Part shown: positions 21,586-33,100 of the stretch, piece by piece
Layout: every line of letters starts with the position of its first letter
How positions within the stretch are numbered: the stretch's first letter is position 1
Origin: Mesodorylaimus sp. YZB2_4
Taxonomy: Eukaryota; Nematoda; Enoplea; Dorylaimida; Dorylaimidae
Direction: 5' to 3'
Length of the DNA stretch: 64,000 nucleotides
Assembly: GCA_030248295.1 (NCBI GenBank)
Contig: JASANH010000032.1
Location: 1 to 64,000, forward strand
Translations under genes and position numbers: made by a program
The notes under the pieces: model-generated
The model's database searches: none
What the model saw: only the letters and a program-made list of their open reading frames with translations
What the model was told of the DNA's origin: nothing

Positions 21586-22595
21586 AAAGTCCTTCAAGAG
21601 TAGAAACGAAAGCGACTTTTATCACTGCGACTACACTCGCCAGTTTATTTACATTTATTCGCGGGGAGTTTTAAACTCGGTTCAATCATACCGCCAGTTC
21701 TCGCGACTAAGAAACAGGTTTCACAAACGTACGCCAGTCGGTGCTTGTTTCCATGGTGGAATGATGGGCGGATCGATACATAGTTTGAGTAATCATTTAT
21801 CATGCCACCCAGGCAGAAGTTCTGCCATACGTTATCGAGGCCTTGAACAAATGGGCGTAGGTGTCTGATGATGCACTGGTGACGAGCTCCCTTCTTTTTC
21901 TCTGTTGGGCAAGATCTTGTTTTTGGCTGCGCTTGAACGAGTCACACTGGAGCTTGACCCGACTTTGTGGGAGTTCCGATTTTGATGTCGCGATGCTCTC
22001 TTATCTCGAACAACTTGTCTGTCAACTTCAGTGTATGTCACGGCGTCCTACTTACCTCCTCGTTGAATGGCTTCTGTCGCGTTCTCTTATCAGTAGAGTA
22101 GTAGGTCAATGTTTTCGCGCCTTCTATGGTTTAGTTGCAAGTTAGGAATAATGTTTCTTCTCTGTACGGCTCATAAACCAGCTCTTGTCCTCGTTTGTTC
22201 TCCATTATTCTGTGGCCGCCTTTTTTCCTTTGCGCTACTCGATCGATCAGCTAACAATATTTGAGGGTGGTGAAGCTTCGAGTGCTTGGTGGCGCGCCGT
22301 CAGCTTTGCTCACATCGTCTGTTTCGTCTCGTTCGTGCAACAGCAGGTGCCCCCTTTCAGCAGACGTGGACGGGGAACTTATGGCTTCGAATAATGCTCT
22401 CACGATTGTGAGCTTATATGTTCGCTCTGGTTCATACGGATGGGCGTGCTTATTCGGCTGGCGCTCCTTGAACTACACGTTTCGCGAGACCGACGTAGAA
22501 ACTTGAACTGTCACAAATTATAGGGATTGTTGGAGGAAAAATTTGAATTTCCGTTAACACAGGCGAGCAAGTTTTTGAAAATTTTTGACCAAAAG
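21586..22595. other. Region upstream of TTD14
   Basis: Only short overlapping frames are present on both strands. It should include the TTD14 promoter and 5' UTR; I cannot place a transcription start. Confidence 0.4.
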
Positions 22596-25500
22596 ATGCA
22601 ACAAGCGTCACCACCCGCTTGCTCGCCGCCCGCAATGACCAACGGCCCTTCGGACGTTGAAAACGGGGAAAATGCTGGTGCTCACAAACCCAACTTCAAT
22701 CATCAACAGAGTGTTGGCAAGAAACGGATTTATAAAATCGTGCTTACCGGAGGTAAGCTGCTTTGTTTATTTTTCATTTCTACTTCTCCCACTTTTTATC
22801 GCATTGTCCATATAGTCAGTGTGTCTTGTTTCGTTGGCCTGGGTCCAATATGCTTCAGTACCCTCTGGTCGTTAGTGCCTCGAACCTTGGCTGTGGTCCA
22901 GAAAGAGAGGAGGGTTATCGATTTCTCAACGGGCATCTGCCTTTGCAAGTAAAAAAGGAAACGCAGGGAGGGAGACTGGTGGGTGGTAAATGCTTAAGTA
23001 TAATCACGAGAAAGCTCTCAGATTTTGCTTGAGCTCACTGTCAGCACATTCGTCGAACGTGTACTCTAAAAGGTGGCTGCATGGCGTGAAAATGTGTAGC
23101 TTTGGAGGTTGTTTGGTCCCCTCTTTGTCAGCACGCTTCTTTATGCACGTGACCTTTAAAAGGGAGATTAAAATATCAAATACAGTGATGACGTCCGGTG
23201 AATACCATGCTTATTCGAAACTCTCCCTGGAGATTTGAAATTTCAATGGTCCATGGAGGGACACATTCGAGGGGTGACTATAATTGTCAAGGTGGATGCT
23301 GATACATTTTTAGCTGTTCTAAAGCTGTAGTATCGCGGCGGGTAACCTTGAATAACGTGACTATGATATGAAATCCCCGTGAAAAAAAGGTTTTTAAAAA
23401 CCCTGCTTTCCTCAAATCCGCATCCCCTTAAAAAACGCGATAAACCGGATTTTTAGGGAGAGTTGAATCGCACGCACTTCGCGCACTTTGTAATCCCCAG
23501 GTGCCAGGTCATACTGTAACCTCAAGCTTGTAATCACTGCTATGTTCAAAATTATCGCCGAAGTTACTCAAAGTGTTCAAAATAACAAGGTTCAATCAAT
23601 GTCAAACTCGAAGCTACTATAGCTTGTAACTTTTATAACACACAAAGTGAACCCCCACCCATGCTTTCTTTACAACGCTATTTCATTTCTTGCTCTTCTT
23701 CATGAATCGTCCATTATGACAACAAGACTGTGATCTCAAACATTACTTCAATATCCTTCATTTACTGCCAGACAGCCGTTTAGATATGTCGCCCAGATCT
23801 AAAGTCAGCTAATATACGTAGTGGTCGATTCAAAACCACGCCACGAGCCTGAACCGCAGGTGTAGAGATCCCCAGGGCAGACGGGGTGGGGGGGCATAAT
23901 CGCGGTGACTTTCGTCGCGGGGGGGGGGCGTCGAAAATTCATCGTTTCTTCGCTAATGTTGATTCCTGCGCGCCAACTTCAAATTGAATGTTGAGCAGGG
24001 ACTTTTAGGGGACCGTGTAAACATGGTACACGTGGGCCTCAAGGACAGTAGTGCGGGCGATGGTGGCCACGAGATACATACGTAGGATAGTGTTCTGTAT
24101 GTTCTACCTGCCAAACGTGCTTGCTGCCATGGAAATACACAAAAGCAACAAGCATATTTTAATACACATGATGATCGAATAAAAACTGTCACTGCGTCGC
24201 AAGCGGCGTGTGTTAAACCCAACAGAGATATCTACCTTGCCTCTCTGTCAGAGATATCTGGGATTGTCACAGCACATGGGTGCATAGCTGCCTACTTGAG
24301 TTTTTTGCTTCTTGTAATTGCCAGTAAGACATGCCAAAGGCTGTGTAATTTATGTCAATTGTTTTCTTAAGTGAGACAGTATAAGAGTGGGATGAACATG
24401 TGTAGACAGAGCGCACACAACTGCTCAGTTCATGGGGATGGAAATGAAAGCTCGATACGACTTTATTTCGCGGTCTCGCAAGTGTCAGAAAGATGCCTGG
24501 CGAGTTCTGAAAAAAATATTGGATTTACAGCCCAAGCGTCTGTTTTCCAAATTGGCGATACCAAATTTTTGTCACAATTTTTTGTTTGACCTTTTCAAAC
24601 TAAGAAACTGTTTTCGTCTGATATGTACAGTGCATACTATAGGTGTTTTCTGGCCACGAAACATGGGCCCCTCCGCTGATATCTAACTTCTCACAACTCA
24701 GGTCTGTAGCTAGAGAAGCGTTGTGGAGCGTTGAGTTAGAGAGAGAAGAAGAGAGAACCGACTGTTCAGGTCGGCCGACGATAAGCGACTGACAATGAGT
24801 ATAATACAGACTTCGCTACCTATGCTTCGTTATGGACATAGATGAGAAGGGACCACTCTGGCTAGCGACAGGGGAAGACTGAGCCACGGTAAGCGAACTA
24901 GGCATAAAAGGGGGAAGAATTATATCGTGAAGTCACAGATCGACGATGCTTCTCCTGGGCTGTAATGTGAGCCTTGAATCCATCGCGACAAGGTCAGACT
25001 TATTTTGGGGCTTCCTACGAGCTCTATGAATCTCTCAGAAAAACTTACATACTTTACGCCCTTTCACTTCATCTGCTTTTATAAAAAGTAATGACGGGAA
25101 AAGATGTGCGATTTTTTTTCAGGACCATGCGGCGGCAAGACGACAGGTCAAGACCGCTTGGCTACATTCTTCGAAAATTTAGGCTGGAAAGTATGCTTTT
25201 ACTCTCTGCATTCTTTTTTCACATTAAGATTAGACGATCACTGTTTTAGGTTTATCGCGTTCCCGAAACGGCCACTGTGCTCTTAAAGTGAGTAAAATTT
25301 GAATTCTTTTCCTGTGTGACTGACAGTAACCGCATACCTTTTTCTCAGAGGTGGTGTTCGATTCGCCGATTTATCGCCAGAGCAGTGCGAACGGTTTCAG
25401 GAAGATCTATTATTGACTTTGATCAGAATCGAAAATGTTTACTTACACTTGGCCGAGGGAACTTGCGTGAATGAAGATTACCCGCATAATGTACTGATCA

Positions 25501-28500
25501 TTTGCGATCGCGGCACCATGGATGGGTCGGCGTGTAAGTTTACTTTGTCAGTCACTAGTCAGTAACGTCAATCACTGTATAACCCTTTGACCACCCTTTG
25601 ATGGATCAGGTCTTGATTAAACTAGCAGGCAGTCGCTAATTTGCCTTTTTAGACATCGAGGCTGCAACTTGGGAGAAAATATTGAAACGGAATAACTTGA
25701 ACGAAGTGGAATTGCGTGACAGAAGATATGACCAAATTATTCATATGGTACGCAAAAATCTTTTAAAGCCACTCGACTTCTCATCTAACCGTACTGCAAG
25801 ATAAGCAATTCTACTGCTGTGTTTTCAAGGTTACCGCGGCCATTGGCGCTGAACACTTTTATACAAAAGCTAACAATTTAGCTCGTAGCGAAGATACGAA
25901 ATTGGCCGCCGACATCGACGTGAGAACTCGCCAGGTCGGAAGAAATTACTTGGCTTGTTGATGGATTCTTTCATGCGGATGATAAGTGCTCTCGAAAAAT
26001 AGTTTGGCTCTTTTTTAGGCCTGGGTCGGCCATCCGTACGTCGATGTTATCGACAACCAAACAACTCGCCATTTCGAAGATAAAATATTGAGGATGATCC
26101 AGGTAAAGTGGTTATGTTTTTGTAGTGGGTAGACTTTGATCAGAGTAATGCGATAGCTAGTTTAGAAATGATGTTTTGGTGATTAAATTTCAGGTTGTTT
26201 GCGATCGAGCTGGCATTCAGTACGGAGATCGACTGACGTCCAACAGTAAAAAGAGGAAATTCCTGGTGGCCGGCTTTACAGGGGTGAGTGTTTGTTTTGG
26301 CTGTCAAGTGCATTTCGCTCTTGCATCAGAGAAGCAGCTAAAGTGTTTTGGTTTCATTGGCCGATGGTGTATGAAACTTTCAAAGAAGCCGGTGTGAAAA
26401 ATATGCAAATGTAATAACTAGCTCGTACATCCTGAATGCTTAACCTTGCGAAGCCAGTACCCGGAAATCTCGCAAATAGCAGGATATTGGCGAGGTCTGG
26501 ATGCTGACAGACTAAAAGAGGAAGCATTTTGTTAAAAACAATTGAGCAGGTTTTCCCGCAATTTTTTTTAAGTTTTCGGCTGAAAACTTTTGCGCTCTAC
26601 TTTTCACAATCAACATAACGGCAACTTATACATAGCGATAATTCACCTCTGCACCCATTATCATGGGGTTCCGTCCGCTCTTATACGACACCCTAGGGGC
26701 AGGAGCAGAGGTGAAATCAACAATATTTTTGCCCAGCCGAAGCCCATGGGAATTGCTCGCACACCTTCCCTGAGGCACCACACGTCTAAAAATGAGGAAT
26801 TGTTCGAATCAGAGATCAGCAGTGCTAGCTTTTCAGGATCCCCCCAAATATCAAGAATTCGATGTGGTGCATTATTATTTGAGCGCTTCAGACACTGAGG
26901 AACAAACGCGGATTCGACAACGCGGCCAAAATGGCAAATACTGCTACACACATACGGTGCGACGTATTGTGGCTGGCGAGCGGGTAGAGACGAGAATGCA
27001 AATCTCGCAACGGGAGTACGAGGTGAGTGTGCCTAAAAGCACTATGGTGGCAAATTTGGAATCTTTGTTGAGTTTTTTCACAGGCTAGTCTATTCTGTTC
27101 ACTCATGTGCAGGCTCGGAGCTTTGGCTCTCACAATCAGGCACAGAAGGACTTGAATCAGCTTTGGAGGGTGCACTACCAGGGTTCATCATACAAGGTTG
27201 GAAAACCTGGGGAAACTCAAAGATAGCATTTTGGGGTTTAAAGTATGAATTACCCGCCGTTTAAATAAGGTTGTGATCAGTACTTCAACTATACTAGTCA
27301 GGTAATAGTGCCGCGTAGTATGGAAAATAATCAGGTGAAAATTGCAACATTTTGTCTGGAAAACCTGGGAAAATCAGGGAACATCATTTTCCGCGCCTGA
27401 ACCTGAGTGCAATGAATGTCTGAATCTAATCGTTCCAGCAAAAACACTATTTGACTGAAATCTAGTGTTGATACAATTACCTGAAACAGAAACTGAATCT
27501 ATCAGTTAACTGAGTCTTTTCAATTCAGTCAACTGTAACTGAATCTCTTCGCAAAAACTGAATTCAACTCTCTGAATCTTTTTAAGAATCAATTAGATTC
27601 AGTTTTCGAATTATTGAGTTTTAACATTAGTAATATGTTTTCGGCTGTTCTTGCAAAGTTCAAAAAAAGAAATGAAAGGCAGCTAACACAATGCTGGTTC
27701 GGAACCATGTTGATCGCAAGTTAGGGCCATATTCTGTCATCTTTGAAAAAGCTCTAAGCGGCTGTAACTGAAATGGATCCATTTGAATCGTGGTCCAAAC
27801 ATAGATAATTGCCATATCTTTGCAGTGTCGCGGTGATTGATAAGCTTCTGCTACATGAGCGCGGTGAAAGAGTTTTCAGAGCGAGCTCCATGTTGAAAAG
27901 GAGCCAGCATAACTCAAATAAAAAAAGAGAGTTTCTATAATTTCAATCATTCGACTTGAAAACATGTAAGTTGCACTCCTTGATCTGAGGGAGCCTTGCC
28001 AACCGTCAAGTTGAAGTTGACATAATCGATGACACTAATTTTTTCCTTGGTACAAAAGAAAGCTTTTTGCAAAATATTGAACCTGTCTGACCAGCTGGTC
28101 AGCGACTAAAGTGCTGCAAGTTTTTGAATTCCTGTTTGACAAGAGACAAAATAGTGGAAAAACTTGCAGGGTTCGTCTAAACTCGGTTTACGGGTTTAGG
28201 GCTTTGAGCTCCGTGCTCCTACGCGGTTTGGGTTTTTTCCACAGAAGACCCGACAAGGCAGGAAAGTTTTAAAAAATTCGCAGGACTTTTGGTGCTGACT
28301 ACTGCTCACCAATTGACCAGATGGGCCCAATGCCTTGCGTAGAGCTTTCTTTTGGGCCTAACTAAACAAATTACAATCATTGCTTGTGTCAAGTCTGACT
28401 TTAACGGCTGGCAAGATTACCTTGTAAGCTGTTCAAGTCTAAATGTAAAAGCGTGGTATCTGAATGGAGAAAATTTGGAGATGAGGAGATTTTAAGAAAA

Positions 28501-29301
28501 TGTGGAGATTTCGCTCACCAAGCGTTCATGTTTTGGATACGAAAATTTTTTGTCAGAAAAACTTAATCATTCAGTTAAATTCAGTTACCTAAATCTTTTG
28601 GGATGGCTAACTGTAACTGAAACTGAATCTGTTCAGAGATTCAGTTAACTTAACTGAAATTGGAACTGATTTTGAATCAACGCTACTAAAATCTCACTAA
28701 TTTTTTCAAGTAGCAAAAATTGATCGATCGTCGTAGATACCGCTGCTGATATATCTCGTGATGGCCCACACTTATGGAGGAAAACCAGAGCAAACAAAAA
28801 TAAACTCTGTGCTCATCCTGTCCCAGCCTTGTACCTTTCAATACTAGCACACAAAAATAGAAATCAAATGCGCTGTCGTTCTGATGCCTTGGGTGGCTGA
28901 TGATGAAGCCTATCTTCTATGTACAGTATCCTGTCTTCAATCTGTACGTTGTTTTTCATTTAGGCATTGAAAAAACACGTTGACCCAACTCGAGTTGGTA
29001 CGAAAAAGAAACGGCGTTGTTTCATGTTTGGTGAGGTGTATTTTCAATTAGACATTTATAAACCGCCGATTCCGCTAGGGTGAGTGGTTTTTTCTTTATC
29101 TCCATTATTTTAACCGAAAGGATTTTTACGCTGTGCCTGATTTTTCCACGTTTCAGGATGAAATCATTGATGATTCTGGAGACATATACACCAGACGAAT
29201 CGCCTGAGTTTATCAACTTGTTGCCCCCGTTTCTAAAAATAGAACGCGAGATCACGTCCGACCCGCAATATTCCTTGTACAACCTATCTTTAAAGAGTTG
29301 A
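22596..29301 (+). CDS. Ttd14: TTD14-like P-loop/CYTH-like protein
   Basis: Eleven exons: 22596-22752, 25123-25190, 25250-25287, 25349-25533, 25653-25747, 25830-25934, 26019-26102, 26194-26283, 26837-27022, 28964-29079, 29157-29301. They have GT-AG borders and matching phases and give 422 residues. The protein has a disordered start, then [17 protein letters not shown] (Walker A, across exons 1-2), [38 protein letters not shown], and a C-terminal CYTH-like half with [10 protein letters not shown] and MISLE-type strands ([10 protein letters not shown]). Drosophila TTD14 binds GTP and phosphoinositides and is needed for light-driven movement of the TRPL channel; a trafficking role here is inferred. 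Intron 1 (2.4 kb) and intron 9 (1.9 kb) are swollen by repeats, while the others are 59-553 bp. The start is the first in-frame ATG. Confidence 0.92.
27420..28685. repeat. ACTGAATC-rich repeat in TTD14 intron 9, split by a foldback
   Basis: Reiterated forms of ACTGAATC and GATTCAGTT crowd 27,420-27,625 and again 28,560-28,680, with the foldback element at 27,993-28,428 between. The layout resembles a TIR transposon with subterminal repeats, like the GGATC family here, interrupted by a later insertion. No coding capacity is seen. Confidence 0.45.
27993..28428 (+). mobile_element. Foldback element F1, copy 2
   Basis: The left arm starts TTGCCAACCGTCAAGT; the right arm, read inwards, starts TTGCCAGCCGTTAAAG. 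Both continue to an AAAGAAAGCT block and a TGACCAG block. It is the same family as 19,270-19,705 and 45,561-45,958, and lies inside TTD14 intron 9 without touching its exons. Confidence 0.7.
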
Positions 29302-30194
29302 GCGAAACGCCTTTATCGATCGTCGCCGTCGAGCAGAAAAATTAACAGTAACGCAGGTTGTTTTTTGATATCCTAAGTACAGTTTAAAAATTAATGACTT
29401 ATGTGCTTTTTATGCTGAATTTTTATTTTTAGTCAAGTATGCTGCTGATTGGCCAGCATTTTTTGCTCTTTGATACCAGCGACTTGGTCACTCTGTTATC
29501 AGTCAATTTACGAATTAGTCGCTTTTATGGGTTTCTTTTGAGGCAAAGTGTGCAATTTGCATAGACTTGACATTTTTCGTGCAAGTGTGCCCATGACATT
29601 TCTGCTTGACTGCACATGCTATGTAGATATCTAGTCTCGCATAATCTTTAGAGCTGCAACAGCTCTGGAGAGTCGGGTGTTTGACGGCAGGCGAGGTTAT
29701 TTGGTTTAGTATCGTGTTTCATGTGCTCGCTATGGTCTGTACTTGAAGACGTGGAGAAGAGGCTGCGTGCCAGTGCATTGATCCGAAAAAACGATTAGCT
29801 CAAAATAAACTGCTGATAGAAGGTGAAATTGAATTCTGCTCAGCAACCAGCCGAATAGCGCTTGTACAGGATTGTCGTTCGTATTTAAGCTATCCATAAT
29901 GGCAAGGCAAATGATTGAGTATGATAGGGAAATCGAGTTTCTGTCTGGCCATGATTCAAGTCAGTCTTATTCCAAGTCGTCTGAGATATTACTCCTATTG
30001 ATCGCTAGCCGACATCCCATCCTAGCAGCTCCTTGAAATAGTGAGCAAGGCAAGATTGGCCCAGTCTGCCTGCTTTTGTACTGGTTAGCTGGCCTGCTAT
30101 TCTTGCGGCTGGTAGCTCAGTTTTTTCCTTGATCCTTCCCCAGATCGTTAAGAAACTGACAGCTGTCGCTCTTTGATCAGCCCAATAGCCCAGC
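29302..30194. other. Intergenic region between TTD14 and LAPTM4-like gene
   Basis: No frame with recognisable features. It contains the TTD14 3' end and presumably the promoter of the next gene. Confidence 0.4.
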
Positions 30195-33100
30195 ATGACC
30201 TCGGTTCCTAAGCACGACAATTGTCTGGTCTTTCCAAACTCGTCAGCTAATTTTGTATTTTGCGATCGTCCATTGAGCCAGTGGGCTTATGGCACAGGTA
30301 TTGCTCAAGTGGTGGGCTTGTTAGTAGTGACGTTATCGGCAGTTTGGATGTACGCACTGGAATTAGAGAACGGATATGTGTCAGAAGAAACTCACACACT
30401 AGTTATTGTCAGCAGCGCCGGATTGACTCTGTGCAGTCTTCTGTGCTTACTGATAATGTATGGATTGACACGAGATGTGGCCTGGACTGTCGTGCCTTAT
30501 ATTTTGGTGCAGGTAAGTGCGGAACTAATTTTCTTGGCGGTGTACTGTAGTAAGCTTGATTTCGTGGCAGACTTTCTGTGTAAGGATCGACCAGAGGACA
30601 GAGCAGTGAAAAATCCAGCTCCAGATTCTCGTCTCTGATAGCGCACATGTGCGAGATACCCATAGGGGTTTAGTTGGAGCATGTGGCACTGCACCACTTA
30701 TCTGAAGGCGATCCCTTATCTGAAACAATGAGTTTTACGTCACAAGTCTTCAAGTCGGGACTTTTTAAAACCGGCCCAGTAGGGCGGGCTTAAACAATAT
30801 CTACGAATATATTTTCTGCACGTCAATCAAGAAAAGGCAGAATGCAATAAAAAATATTTTTTTTGCCAACTTAAAAATTCCGCCTGGTTTGAAAGCGAAG
30901 CGTTAGTTTTAATAGCAGACAATTTTACAATTTTGATTTACTTTCGAAACCCTGGCGCCTGGTTGATTGTGGCGACTGGGACAGAATTATTCATCCCCCT
31001 GGCAGACAAACGTCAACCCATCAGGTTGATGTTTCATCCGTAGGTGTAAGGTAAGACTTGCATGCCTTGCTCTAGCCGGAGTTTCTCTCCTACGCCTGCC
31101 AGGCATTGTTTTCACCATGTGATCCCTGCGCTTGACGCTCCAAAAAGTAGCACCCAACCGCAAAAAACCCATGTACCGTATGCAGCTAGGTACCTACTGT
31201 ACTCTATTTCACCAGTTCTACTGTAACCAACGCTTCCACGGTATGCCTGCTGACACCAACCCCTGGTTACAGGCATTTCCATTCATTTCCAACCCCCGCT
31301 AAGCTCTTGCTCTTGCCCCGCTACACTCTTGCTCTTGCTTTGCGCAGTGCAAAAGCTTAGCCGCGGAAATATGAGTTTTGCGAAGGTTATGACTATACTC
31401 TTGGAAAGAAAGAAATTTACTCGAAGCCGCACCAGCGCCAAAGAACTGAACATGTCGACTACATGTATTCTCACGATGTATAAACAGGTCTGGCGTGCGA
31501 ATCCTGAACAAGAAGGGAATCAGATGACGGAGAGGGTGTAGAGCACAGCACGATCAGCGGGAGTTTCTAATATTGACAATGTCTCTGATAACTGGCAACC
31601 GAGAGTCTTCGTGTTTTGGCTTCGCAAGCTCTGCTGATGAAGACCGTTTAGGCTCTTCTGCTCTGATATGGCTTGAGGCCAATTTCTTTATCCTATTGTA
31701 TCTTTAGCCCGAAGCCTTTCACCGTGTTCTCCAAGTTATGACACTATATAATAAGACATCAGATGGGAGCCCCAATAAGCAACGTCATTTGCAGTGAGAG
31801 CAATGACGATGGATCAGTTTTGCTCTTCGACGAGTTGCAATCGCCAGCATGTGGCGTTATTGCTTATTAAAAGCAGCGAGAAATAAACATTTCTGATTCA
31901 AATTTAAAAAATTTTTCGACTCGCGGAGATGTTTTCTAACCCAAAAATATGGTTTGGTTTCATTTTAATCAAGTCCCTATTTTACTGTGCTGTACTTTCT
32001 TGAAGAGTCTTGACTGTTGATGAGTCAGCATGGAGATATACTTGGTCGCTCTTGTGGAAGATACGTACAGTATACTGTGCACTCCACATGTTGCTACCTT
32101 TCCCTACCTCGAAGCTATGCAGCTGATTAAAAGATTCAGATTCTTCGCAGCTAGCGACGGATGGAAAAATTCAACAACCCTGAAATAAGACATTGGCTTT
32201 CCTCATTTATTGCCTCAGTGTCAGATGTCGGTACGGACACTGTCTACATGTACCTAGATGATGGGAGGCTCGTTATTTTCTTAATTTTTTCTTGGCGAAC
32301 ACTGTATTTCTCTGGTTTCATGAGCGACAATGGCATCAACGGGCAGGAAGGGTTTTATGAGTCCATCATTTTAGGGGTGGGTAAACCCCGCTTCGAGAGA
32401 CTTCATGTGCCAGGCAACATGCATCTGGGTCGCAGTCCAGCGAGTTTGGTTTCTCCTCACTCAAAATTGACTCGTGCTCGACTTGTAACCGGGTAATTTC
32501 GTGCATGTATGTGACACTTTACCCTCGAGTGCTCATAGGCACGTATGGTGATAATAAAAACCTAGGGGACTTTTGCCAATTTTTTATCCAGGCAAACCCA
32601 GTGCCAAGTGAGGTTGCCCCTTCCCCGTACGCTCATTCAGGCGGATGTGTTTTTGTTTCGCCCTAAAATTCCTTATACCTGCTAGATCCCTCGAACTTCC
32701 TTATTCAACTTGTGACGGCGACGACCAGCGAGGCAGTCCTATTAATATCCTGTGAGAAGGCCTTTCGAAACAAGTTCATGGAGGCCTATCCATCGTCGTC
32801 CTCCTGTCACGAGCGTCAAGCGACGAGCGAATTAATCAAGGCAATAGCAAGGCTCATCTCACTTCTTATCGGCACTCATATAAACGAGCTGCCGAGTGAA
32901 AAAGATCATCAGGACGGGGTACCAGCTCCGATGAGAAATTTCTTTGATGCGCTAGTGGCTCACTAAACCACTTGTTCTGATCCACCGGTCTCTGCTGCCA
33001 TGAACTCAACGTATTCTTCGAAGAGAAGCTACTTGTGCTGATCTGCTGTTCTGTTCTGCCATGAACACATCGAGCTTCACAAACTTCACTTCTGTGCCCT

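Noticed and set aside
23953..24222. Cysteine-rich 89-codon minus-strand frame
   Set aside because: Inside TTD14 intron 1, no signal peptide and no family resemblance.
27420..28680. Satellite or CRISPR-like array
   Set aside because: The repeated words are irregular in spacing and orientation, and the genome is animal.
30195..30638. Complete 147-residue protein from the exon 1 frame
   Set aside because: The part after 30,512 is intron read-through past GTAAGT; it lacks the last two membrane segments of the family.
32161..32496. 111-codon plus-strand frame
   Set aside because: No domain or membrane topology that fits a family; inside the putative LAPTM4-like intron; treated as chance.
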